A stretch of DNA of 56,721 nucleotides, taken from positions 1 to 56,721 of the forward strand of contig CAYSJU010000012.1 in assembly GCA_964431495.1 (NCBI GenBank), written 5' to 3'. The stretch comes from CAYSJU01 sp964431495. Lineage in GTDB: Bacteria > Omnitrophota > Gorgyraeia > Tantalellales > Tantalellaceae. Below are positions 18,159-26,631 of the stretch, piece after piece. Position numbers and translations under genes: made by a program. Every line of letters begins with the position of its first letter. The stretch's first letter is position 1. The notes under the pieces are model-generated. The model searched no databases and was not told where the DNA came from. It worked only from the letters and a program-made list of their open reading frames with translations.

Positions 18159-18746
18159 CTATTTCTCCCCTGTTCTTTTTACCTGTTCGTTCTCCAATAA
18201 ATAAGACCGCGAACACCTCGCGCATACTGTCTTCCCTGAGCCGACGTCCAACTTTTCACCGCACTCACATATCCACCCGCGCATGCGCGCGGGATTACCA
18301 TAAACAAGCGCGTAATCAGGCACATCTTTTGTCACTACGGCTCCCGCGCCTATAAAAGCGTATTTACCGATAGTATTCCCGCACACGATCGTGGAATTAG
18401 CGCCAAGGCTTACGCCTTTGCCTACTACGGTCTTCCTGAACCCGGTTTCCCTGTCCCGGGGATATTCAGAACGCGGGTTGAACACGTTGGTGAAGACGCA
18501 CGAGGGTCCGCAGAAGACATGATCCTCCAGCACGACCTTGTCGTACAAAGAAACGTTATTTTGTATTTTCACACCGTTGCCTATCACCACATCCCCGCTC
18601 ACAAAAACGTTCTGTCCCAGTATACAGTTCTCTCCCACCCGCGCGCCTTTACATATATGCGAGAAATGCCATACCTTCGAGCCCTTGCCCAGGACAACCC
18701 CGTCCTCCACTATGCTCGTGTCATGGATAAAACGTTCTTTTTCCAA
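18159..18746 (-). CDS. wbpD: WbpD-type nucleotide-sugar N-acetyltransferase
   Basis: Left-handed beta-helix acetyltransferase of 195 aa. It has hexapeptide repeats through residues 15-150 (for example VVLGKGSKVWHF, CILGQNVFVSG, AFIGAGAVVTKDV) and the NPARMRGW segment typical of sugar 3-N-acetyltransferases. The C-terminal 35 residues add a zinc-ribbon-like CECG...CARC element, found in a subset of this family. In the WbpA-B-E-D-I route this enzyme acetylates the 3-amino group of UDP-GlcNAc3NA. The adjacent wbpB-type dehydrogenase (14 bp upstream) and a wbpE-type aminotransferase in the same run support the assignment. Confidence 0.88.
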   Translation of the reverse strand: MEKERFIHDTSIVEDGVVLGKGSKVWHFSHICKGARVGENCILGQNVFVSGDVVIGNGVKIQNNVSLYDKVVLEDHVFCGPSCVFTNVFNPRSEYPRDRETGFRKTVVGKGVSLGANSTIVCGNTIGKYAFIGAGAVVTKDVPDYALVYGNPARMRGWICECGEKLDVGSGKTVCARCSRSYLLENEQVKRTGEK

Positions 18747-18760
18747 TTTTCACCTCACTT

Positions 18761-19771
18761 TTAAACGGCTACCGGCAGACCGTTGTTCCTCAACGACTCC
18801 TGGGCTTTCTCAAGGATCTTCACTACTTCAAGACCGTTGCGCCCGTCAGTCAACGGTCTCCTGTTTTCCCTGATACAGTCCAGAAAATGCACGCACTCCA
18901 TCCTTAACGGTTCGACCATATCGACATGCGGCAGATAAATATCCCCGGTCCTCAGGGTCAGATAATCGCCGTACGAATCAAAATTGGATCTCCCCTTTTT
19001 ATCAACGCCCTTGTTATATATCTTTATCTTCTCCACGCTCTGGACATCGTCGAAAACGAGCATCTTCCTGCTCCCCACAATCGTGAGCTTTCTCTCCTTA
19101 TGCGGGTCAAGCCAGGAGATCTGGACCTGCGACATTTTTTTATCCCTGAAATAAAGGGACAGGAACACCACGTCTTCCAGATCCTTCTGCAGGTAGAACT
19201 GGCCCCTGGCGGACACGTTCTCGACCTCGCCGCCGAAAAGATACACCAGCATAGATATATCATGCGGCGCGAAACTCCATAACGAATTCTCGTCTCTGCG
19301 CACGGCGCCTAAATTCACCCGCTGCGAATACGAATAATATATCTCTCCCAGCTCGCCGCTGTCGATATATTCCTTTATCTTTTTCAGCGCGGGGTGATAC
19401 AGCATAAGGTGCCCTACCATCAGGACGGTATTATTCCTCTCGGACAGTTCCAACAGCTCACGGCAGTGACTCTCCTTCAGGGCCATGGGTTTCTCGACAA
19501 AGGTCGCTTTTTTCGCTTCAATGGACGCCTTTGCCAGGCGGTAGTGGTCGACCGCCGGGGCCGCGATGACCACTCCGTCAACCTCTGGGTCCGAAAGGAT
19601 CGTCCCGAGATCAGAGAATGTCTTTGACACATTAAAATTTTTTCTCGCGGATTCCAGTTTGTCCTCGTCGATATCGCAGCAGGCGTACAGAACGCCCAGA
19701 TCATGATAATTTCGCACCAGGTGCCTGCCCCAGTTTCCCGTACCGACGACCGCTATCTTAAGATCACGCAT
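18761..19771 (-). CDS. wbpB: WbpB/WlbA-type Gfo/Idh/MocA oxidoreductase
   Basis: Protein of 336 aa with an N-terminal Rossmann fold (GTGNWG at 10-15) and the family catalytic motif EKP at 93-95. The C-terminal alpha/beta domain has the HDISMLVYL helix carrying the conserved acidic and histidine residues. In the WbpB/WlbA group it oxidises C3 of UDP-GlcNAcA to the 3-keto sugar, recycling NAD with 2-oxoglutarate, and it depends on the partner aminotransferase. Its placement next to the wbpD-type gene argues for this role over a generic inositol or glucose dehydrogenase. It overlaps the upstream GT-C stop by 8 bp. Confidence 0.85.
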   Translation of the reverse strand: MRDLKIAVVGTGNWGRHLVRNYHDLGVLYACCDIDEDKLESARKNFNVSKTFSDLGTILSDPEVDGVVIAAPAVDHYRLAKASIEAKKATFVEKPMALKESHCRELLELSERNNTVLMVGHLMLYHPALKKIKEYIDSGELGEIYYSYSQRVNLGAVRRDENSLWSFAPHDISMLVYLFGGEVENVSARGQFYLQKDLEDVVFLSLYFRDKKMSQVQISWLDPHKERKLTIVGSRKMLVFDDVQSVEKIKIYNKGVDKKGRSNFDSYGDYLTLRTGDIYLPHVDMVEPLRMECVHFLDCIRENRRPLTDGRNGLEVVKILEKAQESLRNNGLPVAV

Positions 19772-21047
19772 TTTGCCTCCTTTTTAAAAATGAAATCCGG
19801 CCAATAAGTTCCATGGCTGTCAACACGCAGGCTGCCTTGAACACAAGCCTTGCCAGCAGCATCACCGCTCCCCACCTGATGGAAAGGTTGTGCATAAGGT
19901 CCGGCAGGCCCGGCAGACCATGGAAGAACCGCGGGTTGAGCGGCTCCAGTAGCGCCGTGGTTGTGCCCGCGCTGTTCAGGTTGGACACAAAAAGGCAAAT
20001 GACGAGACCATGATAAACCCAGGCAGGTATGACCCCCTGGCAGACGGCGATCATTAGCAGCGGGATCACCCACACGAAATAATGGACAGGGACGAAAAAT
20101 ATGACATAAACAAGCATTAAAGACGAAATGGATATATCCAGAACGGAAATACCGTCCGGTTCCCTTTTTGCCCTGAAACAGGTGCTGATCAAAAGAAGGT
20201 ATAACCCCATAAAGACGGCTTTCTGCACTAACGGCCAGGGCGTCGCCGCGACCCCGCCCGCGTAGAACGCGGGGAAGAACGAATTAATAACATACCCGCG
20301 GCTTGATATAAAAAAGGGTAAGGCCACCAGGACAAAGGGAATGACCACCGGGACCAGGTTTTTTAAGAGGCCCTTCACTGAACGCGACAAAAATATCAAG
20401 AGCGGCAATATCATAAAACCGGCAAAGGTCTTGAAAAGCGCCGCGGTGCTCAGGAGAAAGAATCCCCACCACAGCTTATGTTCTTTCATCATCAGGACCG
20501 CCAGCACGGCCACCGAGGCGGGCATAATATCCGCCTGTCCGATCATGTATACCCCGTACAGTATTACCGGATTAAAACACCATAATTTAAGGGCGCGTAT
20601 CTTTGAACTCCGGTCGCCGAGGTACCGCAGAACTGCGTAAACACAGAGGGCGTCGAATACGAGGTAAGGGGCCTTCATAAAAAAAAGATGTCTAAAAAAA
20701 GCAAAAGAAGCCCCGTTTGCCAGAAGCCACTCACCGGTCCCCATGGAAAACACCACCTTTATCCAGTGGTAAAAACCCGGGTCAAAGGGCCTTAGCATGA
20801 ATTGAAAACCTCCCAACACAAAATATGTCAAAGGGGGATAATAAGTCCCCATTATGTCGGCGCCGGTTACGTGTATATACCGGTAAATATCAAATACCCC
20901 TTCATAAGTCAGCTTGCTCGCGTAATAATTTATATAAATAAGATCTGAATGCGCGGCGATGAATATACAGATCAGCCTCAGAAAAAATGCCAGTGTGATC
21001 CATAATACGAGATCTTTAACTTTTATTTTTTCAGCTTCACCGGACAT
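19764..21047 (-). CDS. GT-C-like polytopic membrane glycosyltransferase
   Basis: Protein of 427 aa with about 10 hydrophobic segments. The first extracytoplasmic loop holds acidic residues (HSDLIYINYY) and, at about residue 70, TYYPPLTYFVLG. This YPPL-type element is typical of GT-C mannosyl- and arabinosyl-transferase-like proteins. There is no large C-terminal domain. It overlaps the preceding GT2 by 11 bp, so donor-lipid synthase and membrane transferase again form a pair. The family assignment is by pattern and less certain than for the other GT-C genes. Confidence 0.75.
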   Translation of the reverse strand: MSGEAEKIKVKDLVLWITLAFFLRLICIFIAAHSDLIYINYYASKLTYEGVFDIYRYIHVTGADIMGTYYPPLTYFVLGGFQFMLRPFDPGFYHWIKVVFSMGTGEWLLANGASFAFFRHLFFMKAPYLVFDALCVYAVLRYLGDRSSKIRALKLWCFNPVILYGVYMIGQADIMPASVAVLAVLMMKEHKLWWGFFLLSTAALFKTFAGFMILPLLIFLSRSVKGLLKNLVPVVIPFVLVALPFFISSRGYVINSFFPAFYAGGVAATPWPLVQKAVFMGLYLLLISTCFRAKREPDGISVLDISISSLMLVYVIFFVPVHYFVWVIPLLMIAVCQGVIPAWVYHGLVICLFVSNLNSAGTTTALLEPLNPRFFHGLPGLPDLMHNLSIRWGAVMLLARLVFKAACVLTAMELIGRISFLKRRQNA

Positions 21048-21783
21048 CTTTTTTTCTGAACGCCTCCCTTAGAAATAACCTTAAATAAGACAATGTCGTT
21101 CTTAACATCTTCATCTTGCTTCTCCCTGCCCGCATATGACATTTTAAGACCATGGGCACCTCGGTAATACGAATGCCTAATCTTTCAAGTTTTAAAAAGA
21201 TATCAACGGCGCACACAAATCCTTCTTCCTCTATAAAACCGTCCCCGTAGACCTGGTACGCCCTGGATAATATTTCCGGCCGGTAACACCGGTAAAACGA
21301 GCTGAAAGTATTTATCTCCTTCTGGCGAAAGATCATTTTGACCAGGAAATTCGCTCCCCTGCTCAATATCTTCCTGTAAAACGCGGTTCCCTCTATCCCG
21401 CCGGTTTCGGTATAACACGAAGCAAGGACAAGGTCCGACCCGGACCGCATCTGTTCCATCATCTTATCGAAGATAGACAGGTCGCTGGTATTGTCCGCTT
21501 CCATCGTCACTATAATATCATCCCTGTTTGATGCCCCGAGCAAACTCCTAAAACCCAGATCAAAGGCCACCCCGGGTCCCATATTCCGGGGGTTGGAAAT
21601 CACCTCCACGGGCAGGATCTCGTGCAATTTGCGGACAACATCGACCGTCCCGTCAGAAGAACCGTCATCAACAATAAATATCCGGTAATCCCATCCGCAT
21701 ACTTCCGCGTGAGAGGATATCTCCCGGCATAATTTCCCGATATTCTCCTCTTCATTATACGCGGGCACCATAAAGATGATCAT
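21037..21783 (-). CDS. GT2 glycosyltransferase
   Basis: GT2 enzyme of about 248 aa with MVPAYNEEENIG, FIVDDGSSDGT, NPRNMGPGVAFDLG, the DxD-like MEADNTSD, and a conserved FSSFYRCYRPE acceptor segment. It has no clear membrane helix. ATG 21783 gives an ATGA overlap with the upstream SDR stop; an ATG at 21804 is also open. It resembles polyprenyl-phosphate mannosyl/glucosyl synthases, though the acceptor region is more divergent than in the genes at 7765 and 17420. It is coupled to the GT-C-like gene that follows. Confidence 0.85.
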   Translation of the reverse strand: MIIFMVPAYNEEENIGKLCREISSHAEVCGWDYRIFIVDDGSSDGTVDVVRKLHEILPVEVISNPRNMGPGVAFDLGFRSLLGASNRDDIIVTMEADNTSDLSIFDKMMEQMRSGSDLVLASCYTETGGIEGTAFYRKILSRGANFLVKMIFRQKEINTFSSFYRCYRPEILSRAYQVYGDGFIEEEGFVCAVDIFLKLERLGIRITEVPMVLKCHMRAGRSKMKMLRTTLSYLRLFLREAFRKKDVR

Positions 21784-22763
21784 CGGCACCTGCTCCTCTG
21801 CCATTCTATAGTCGGGACAAGTCCCTCCTCAAGCTGCACGCAGGCCTTGAACCCCAGGAACTTCTTCGCCTTTTTCGTATCGGGCACCCTGCGCATGACG
21901 TCTTCATAACCGCTGGAAAAATTCCTGTAAGGGATATACCTGACCTTCGTCTTCGTCTTCCTTATCATCCCCCAGATCATATCCCCGAGGTCCCTGATGT
22001 TTATCTCGCGGTCGTTCCCTATATTAAATATCTCCCCGTCGGAAGAGGGAGTATTCATGGCCAGAAAAACGCCGTTGACCATATCATCGACGTATGTCAA
22101 TGACCTGGTCTGCCTGCCGTTGCCGTGCAGGGTCAACGGCCTGTTCCTCAGCGCGCAATCGATAAAAACGGACTGCGGTCCGCCCCACCAGGTCAGATTC
22201 TGGTTGGGCCCGTAACCCCCAAAGAACCTCAATATCGTCACCCTGAGACCGTATCTCTCCTGGTAAGCGAAACAGAGATGCTCGTCGTATATCTTGGACG
22301 AAGCGTAGGCCCAGCGTTTCACGGGCGTGGGGCCTAGCAGCAGGTCCGAGCTCTCGGAAAAAGGCAGTTTCGGGTTTTTCCCGTATACATCGGACGTAGA
22401 GGCGAAAACGAATTTCGCCTTCCTGCTCCTGGCGATCTCGAGCATCGACACGGTCCCTTTGGCATTGATCATCAGGGTATCCATCGCGTTCCCGTACCTG
22501 GGTATCTTGAAAGCGGCCAGGTGGACAATATAATCTATCCTCCTGCGTTTTAACCTCTCCTTCAAGGATATGTGATCACGTACGTCCGCTTTTATGAAAT
22601 CGAAATCCTCCAGTTTCGCGAGGCCGCTGATATTGCGCCGGTACCCCTGCGAAAGGTTATCCACACCCGTTACCCTGTACCCTTCCCCCAGCACCCTTTT
22701 CGCAAGATTGGATCCTATGAACCCCGCCACTCCCGTTATCAATACTGTCTTCTTTCCCGCCAT
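21780..22763 (-). CDS. NAD-dependent epimerase/dehydratase (extended SDR)
   Basis: Protein of 327 aa with the Rossmann motif TGVAGFIGSN at residues 10-19, the catalytic STSDVYG, the YASSK pair (YxxxK), and the RFFGGYGPNQ substrate loop. It groups by eye with UDP-glucose/GlcNAc 4-epimerase and GDP-sugar SDRs, but the specific substrate is not clear. It starts directly after the 2-epimerase stop with no gap and is coupled to the following GT2. One possibility is reduction or epimerisation of the Gmd product, since no GDP-fucose synthase is present; this is speculative. Confidence 0.8.
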   Translation of the reverse strand: MAGKKTVLITGVAGFIGSNLAKRVLGEGYRVTGVDNLSQGYRRNISGLAKLEDFDFIKADVRDHISLKERLKRRRIDYIVHLAAFKIPRYGNAMDTLMINAKGTVSMLEIARSRKAKFVFASTSDVYGKNPKLPFSESSDLLLGPTPVKRWAYASSKIYDEHLCFAYQERYGLRVTILRFFGGYGPNQNLTWWGGPQSVFIDCALRNRPLTLHGNGRQTRSLTYVDDMVNGVFLAMNTPSSDGEIFNIGNDREINIRDLGDMIWGMIRKTKTKVRYIPYRNFSSGYEDVMRRVPDTKKAKKFLGFKACVQLEEGLVPTIEWQRSRCR

Positions 22764-23864
22764 TTATGTTCCCTTTCTTTTGAACGCGTATCCGCGTTCA
22801 AGGACCTTCACTATTTTTTCCGATGCGCGGCCGGTCCCAAAAGCACCTTTACTCCAGTCGCATCTCCACCTTGCCGGACGGACGGCCCCGTCCAAATACG
22901 CGCCGTATCTCCCCGCCAGCCTGTTGGCCTTCCCCTTCAGGGTCTCCACCCACTCCGTCTCATCCCTCAACGTCAGACAGGGGACCCTGAGCATGTACGC
23001 CTCTTTCTGGACGCCGCCTGAATCAGTGATCACCATGGCCGCGCGCGCCTGCAGCGTGAGGAAATCGATGTATCCCAGCGGATCGATCACTTCCAGATTC
23101 CTGCTGTTCTTAAGCGTGTCCCACAGGCCAAAAGACCTGACGGCTTTCCTGGTGCGCGGGTGGATGGGAAAAACGATCTTTTCCCCGAAACGGTCAAGTT
23201 TCTTTATCAGAGATCCCAGGCCCGTCCTGCTGTCCGTGTTGAAATCCCTGTGCAGCGTCAGAAGATAATATCCTTTGTTTTTAAGCCCCAGCGCGTCCAT
23301 TATTCCCCGGTTCTTCCTGCACGCGGGCAGGACCATCTTCAGGGAGTCGAACATGATATCACCCGTCAAAAAAACGCCGTCCGTTATTCCTTCCTTCCGG
23401 AGGTTCCTTACCGCGTTCCTGGTGGGGCAGAACAGCACCGAACTGAGACGGTCGCTCACAACGCGGTTTATCTCCTCGGGCATCGACATCCTGTAACTCC
23501 TCAATCCCGCTTCAATATGGGCGACGGGGATGTTCATCTTTGCCGCCGCGAGCGTCCCTCCCAGCGTGGAATTCGTATCGCCGACAACGATCACCAGCGA
23601 AGGGGCGTATTTTTTAAGCGCCTTCTCGATCCGCTGGAGCATCATGGCGGTCTGCGCCCCGTGCAAGCCCGACCCGACGTTCAGGTTGAGATCGGGTTTC
23701 GGGATGTCAAGCTTTTCAAAAAAGACCTCTGACATCCCGTAATCATAATGCTGCCCTGTATGGATGAGCTTCGAGTCAAATGCCCTCTTGAGGTCCCTGA
23801 CCAGCGGCAGCACCTTAATGAACTGGGGACGCGCCCCTACTATCGTGACTACTGTGTTCTTCAT
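22764..23864 (-). CDS. wbpI: UDP-GlcNAc-type 2-epimerase, WbpI/WecB family
   Basis: Non-hydrolysing 2-epimerase of 366 aa with a GT-B-like fold. Seen: VGARPQFIKVLPL at the N-terminus, HTGQHYDYGMSEVFFE, the catalytic-region VVGDTNSTLGG and HIEAGLRSY, and near the C-terminus DSGGVQKEA that binds UDP. In WbpI it converts UDP-GlcNAc3NAcA to UDP-ManNAc3NAcA; in WecB it makes UDP-ManNAc. The gene follows the wbpE-type aminotransferase by 1 bp, and the whole wbpA/B/D/E set is present, so the WbpI role is favoured. Confidence 0.88.
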   Translation of the reverse strand: MKNTVVTIVGARPQFIKVLPLVRDLKRAFDSKLIHTGQHYDYGMSEVFFEKLDIPKPDLNLNVGSGLHGAQTAMMLQRIEKALKKYAPSLVIVVGDTNSTLGGTLAAAKMNIPVAHIEAGLRSYRMSMPEEINRVVSDRLSSVLFCPTRNAVRNLRKEGITDGVFLTGDIMFDSLKMVLPACRKNRGIMDALGLKNKGYYLLTLHRDFNTDSRTGLGSLIKKLDRFGEKIVFPIHPRTRKAVRSFGLWDTLKNSRNLEVIDPLGYIDFLTLQARAAMVITDSGGVQKEAYMLRVPCLTLRDETEWVETLKGKANRLAGRYGAYLDGAVRPARWRCDWSKGAFGTGRASEKIVKVLERGYAFKRKGT

Positions 23865-23865
23865 G

Positions 23866-24984
23866 TTACATGAACTCTTCCACCGTCCGGATCACATGTC
23901 CTATCGCTTCCGCTGAAAGTTCCGGATACACCGGCAGCGAGATCACTTTTTCCGCTAATCGTTCCGAAACCGGAAAACTTCCCTTTTGATATCCGAGGTC
24001 CTTATAGCACTGCTGCAGGTGCAGCGGCACGGGGTAATAAACACGTCCGGCGACTCCCCTCTCATCCAGATGTTTCCTGAACGCGTCACGGTCGTCCACG
24101 GCCACGGTATATTGATGATACGTGTGCGTATTGCCCTCAAAAACCCCGGGGACCTGCATTCCGAGAGGAGCGAACGCCTCGTTATACCTCCGGGCTATGT
24201 CCTGCCGGCCCTTAAGCCATGAATCGAGTTTTTTAAGCTTGACGCGGAGAACAGCGGCCTGGAGACTGTCCAGCCGGGAGTTGTATCCGACCTCAGCATG
24301 AAGATACTGCTTCGCGCTGCCATGGACCCTGAGGCTCCTGACGCGCTCGATCAACGATCCGTCTGAAGAGACCAGCATCCCGCCGTCACCGAAGCCGCCG
24401 AGATTCTTGCTCGGGAAAAAGCTGAAAGCGCCGGCGTCTCCAAAACTGCCGGCCTTCTTGCCTTTATACACGGCGCCTATGGCCTGCGCGCAGTCCTCAA
24501 CGACCTTCAGGTCATATCGCTTCGCGATGTCCATTATCCTGTCCATGTCCGCGCACTGGCCGTAAAGATGCACGGGGATTATGGCCTTTATTGATGCTCG
24601 ATTCTCGATACTCGATTCTCGTAATAATTTTTCGATCTTGTCAGGATCGATGTTATACGTGGCAGGGTCTATGTCAACGAACACGGGTGTCGCTCCGAGA
24701 ACTGAAATGCCTTCGGCGGACGCGAAAAAAGTGAACGGAGTCGTAATGACACGGTCCCCCGGCCCTATGCCCAGGGCATGTAAAGCGAGTATCAGGGCGT
24801 CTGTCCCCGAAGCGACCCCGACCGCGTAAGGAACACCTGTATAACTGGCGACCTCTTGCTCCAGGGCGGCGACCTCTTCCGAAAGTATAAAGCGCTGGCT
24901 GCTCACGACGCGCGCGATAGCTTCATCTATCTCCTGTTTAACTGTCTGATACTGCGCCTGTAGATCCAATAACGGAATCTTCAT
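23866..24984 (-). CDS. wbpE: WbpE-type PLP sugar aminotransferase
   Basis: DegT/DnrJ/EryC1 aminotransferase of 372 aa. Seen: SGTDALILAL at 59-68, the ED pair at 163-164, and the Schiff-base lysine K193 in SFFPSKNLGG. A C-terminal RVYYPVPLHLQ segment is typical of WbpE/FdtB/DesV-like enzymes acting at C3 or C4. With the WbpB-type dehydrogenase it would make UDP-GlcNAc(3NH2)A. Odd point: residues 122-131 are encoded by a short dispersed repeat and form an insertion just before the conserved KAIIPVHLYG strand, where relatives normally have only a few residues. The frame is kept. It starts in an ATGA overlap with the SGNH gene. Confidence 0.88.
   Translation of the reverse strand: MKIPLLDLQAQYQTVKQEIDEAIARVVSSQRFILSEEVAALEQEVASYTGVPYAVGVASGTDALILALHALGIGPGDRVITTPFTFFASAEGISVLGATPVFVDIDPATYNIDPDKIEKLLRESSIENRASIKAIIPVHLYGQCADMDRIMDIAKRYDLKVVEDCAQAIGAVYKGKKAGSFGDAGAFSFFPSKNLGGFGDGGMLVSSDGSLIERVRSLRVHGSAKQYLHAEVGYNSRLDSLQAAVLRVKLKKLDSWLKGRQDIARRYNEAFAPLGMQVPGVFEGNTHTYHQYTVAVDDRDAFRKHLDERGVAGRVYYPVPLHLQQCYKDLGYQKGSFPVSERLAEKVISLPVYPELSAEAIGHVIRTVEEFM
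24593..24621. repeat. Dispersed-type repeat inside the wbpE-like gene
   Basis: A 29-bp run built from alternating CTCGAT/TCTCGAT units: GATGCTCGATTCTCGAT, then ACTCGATTCTCG. Its first 17 bases match the intergenic sequence at 53133-53149 at 16 positions, in the same orientation. It translates in frame to about ten residues of the aminotransferase. Confidence 0.6.
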
Positions 24985-25994
24985 TTATTCTCCTTTTCAG
25001 GCATCACGCCCTTTATATAATTGACGATATTTTCCGCGAAAAATTCACTGCCTTTACGAGAAAAATGGCAGATGTCAGAAAAATAGATCTTATTGTTATC
25101 GATCATTTCCTGCTGGTCCAAAAACATAAAACCGCCGTGCGCGGCCAGTTCCCGGACAACCTGATTATGGGTTTTTATTCCCAGAATTATGTTTTTCAGG
25201 TCGCCCCAGACTTCGATAAACTTTTCAAAAGAGCTGCCCTTCTCATACTCGCCGCTTTCGGGCAGATAATATGCATATGTCATGACCATTAAAGGCTCGC
25301 CTCTGACTCCGGCTGTAGCGATAACCTTTTGAAGGTTGTCCCGGAAACTCTCTCTTGTCTTTATGTCAGATCCATACTCGAGCCATTCCGGCCTGGGAGT
25401 ATGTTCCGGAACATACCTGTCCCTGTTTATCACTTCCCTGTCAAGCTGCACAAGAAGGTGCTTAATAAAATAAGGGAGCACCAGCCCGGTCCTCTGCAGC
25501 CACGAGTGCTTAAAGCGAAAACTCACTTCATCATACCAGGAATAGTGGGAATAATCCTTCTTCCATAACCCCGGCGGGACATTGTTCGCCCTTACTTCAT
25601 TGATCCCGTGATAAAACACAACCAGATCAAAATGTTTGTCTTTTATCCACCCATATTTATAAACGCTGTCCAAAGAACTGTGTGCGGCGGCCGCCAGGTT
25701 GACTATGTTCACCTCTTTGTCCAGGAGGAGTTCTAATTTCTTTTCCAGGCATTGCGGAACACTTCCCCAATCTTCGGTCAGGGCTGATCCGTCCAGCAAC
25801 AGGACATTGAAATCATCCTTGTCATACGTGTCCAGATTTTTCAGCTCCGGATACCACATATATGCCTGATCCCCGGGTGAGGAAAAGAAGCTCATCCCTC
25901 TCCTGGCCGTATAATAGCCCCTTGCCCATGCTTCAAGCAGGACAACAAGAAAGACCAGGTATATTATGACAAATAAGGTTTTTTTTCGATTCAT
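24981..25994 (-). CDS. Membrane-anchored SGNH/GDSL-like hydrolase
   Basis: Protein of 337 aa with one N-terminal membrane helix (residues 7-22) and an extracytoplasmic SGNH-like domain. Catalytic elements seen: a block-I serine in LLLDGSALTEDW (S70; DGS instead of GDS), an HGINEVR block III around residue 130 (G130, N132), and the C-terminal DICH (D307, H310). It is probably an O-acyl hydrolase or transferase on a surface glycan. The genes just upstream are DUF5989, SxtJ-like and a NodU-type carbamoyltransferase, a combination that recurs in polysaccharide loci. No direct substrate clue is visible. Confidence 0.75.
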   Translation of the reverse strand: MNRKKTLFVIIYLVFLVVLLEAWARGYYTARRGMSFFSSPGDQAYMWYPELKNLDTYDKDDFNVLLLDGSALTEDWGSVPQCLEKKLELLLDKEVNIVNLAAAAHSSLDSVYKYGWIKDKHFDLVVFYHGINEVRANNVPPGLWKKDYSHYSWYDEVSFRFKHSWLQRTGLVLPYFIKHLLVQLDREVINRDRYVPEHTPRPEWLEYGSDIKTRESFRDNLQKVIATAGVRGEPLMVMTYAYYLPESGEYEKGSSFEKFIEVWGDLKNIILGIKTHNQVVRELAAHGGFMFLDQQEMIDNNKIYFSDICHFSRKGSEFFAENIVNYIKGVMPEKENK

Positions 25995-26024
25995 TTTAGA
26001 TCAGAACAGGCACTTTTGAACCGA

Positions 26025-26183
26025 TCAGAACAGCGTGTAAATAAACGGCGCGACCGCTGACGATTCGGTAAAAAGGATCAACAGTCCAAGCAAGAGCAAC
26101 ATTATGATAATGGGCAGAAGCCACCACTTTTTCCTGACCTTCAGAAAATCCCAGAGCTCTTTAATAATATCCATCTTACTCAT
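26025..26183 (-). CDS. DUF5989 family small membrane protein (52 aa)
   Basis: A short gene that is easy to miss. ATG 26183 has a GAGAGG-type Shine-Dalgarno upstream, and the stop is TGA at 26025-26027. The protein begins MSKMDIIKELWDFLKVRKKW, continues with one strong hydrophobic helix (about residues 22-38, LLPIIIMLLLLGLL), and ends SAVAPFIYTLF. This is the DUF5989 pattern: a basic amphipathic start, a WW-bounded membrane helix and a conserved APFIYTLF end. These proteins are regularly encoded between SxtJ-like proteins and SGNH hydrolases beside carbamoyltransferases, as here (18 bp and 30 bp spacing). Function unknown; probably a membrane partner of the carbamoylation module. Confidence 0.88.
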   Translation of the reverse strand: MSKMDIIKELWDFLKVRKKWWLLPIIIMLLLLGLLILFTESSAVAPFIYTLF

Positions 26184-26201
26184 TATTCACACCTCTCCAG
26201 G

Positions 26202-26600
26202 TTAAAACTGCCTTTCCAGACCTTCCTTTGTCGCTGTCTCTTCCACTCTTTTTATCCAATAGCTCTCCGCGTTACTTTCGACTTTCCGGGCAAGGGGATC
26301 CCTCCTGAAAAGCTTCATTATTATGCCTATGGGCGACAACAAGAAATAATAAACCATCGCCAAAATAACCCTTGTGTTGAACCACCCGATCGCATGGGCC
26401 ATCTTTGTAAAAACGATAAATAACGGTCTTAACAGCCGGGGGATTAACACCCCTGTCAGTAATGCCGCGGCCCCGAAGCCTAAAAACCAGGGATAAATAT
26501 TTGCGTGGCCTTTCAGGAAATGCACACCACCGATCACGCCTAAAATACATCCCAGGACTATGCCGAATTGCCTCAAGTCTTTGATCTTTACTTCCTTCAT
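26202..26600 (-). CDS. SxtJ-family membrane protein
   Basis: Protein of about 132 aa. I chose ATG 26600 because it follows GGGAG at correct spacing and lies after the carbamoyltransferase stop; longer starts would run into that gene. Three hydrophobic segments are seen: about residues 13-28, 35-52 and 72-90. The conserved C-terminal LSPIGIIMKLFRRDPLARK is the SxtJ signature. SxtJ-like proteins accompany NodU/SxtI-type carbamoyltransferases in many loci, but their role is not established. Gene order and spacing with DUF5989 and the SGNH hydrolase support one functional unit. Confidence 0.85.
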   Translation of the reverse strand: MKEVKIKDLRQFGIVLGCILGVIGGVHFLKGHANIYPWFLGFGAAALLTGVLIPRLLRPLFIVFTKMAHAIGWFNTRVILAMVYYFLLSPIGIIMKLFRRDPLARKVESNAESYWIKRVEETATKEGLERQF

Positions 26601-26631
26601 CATTGCTCCCAATATACGTCGCCTGCAAGAA

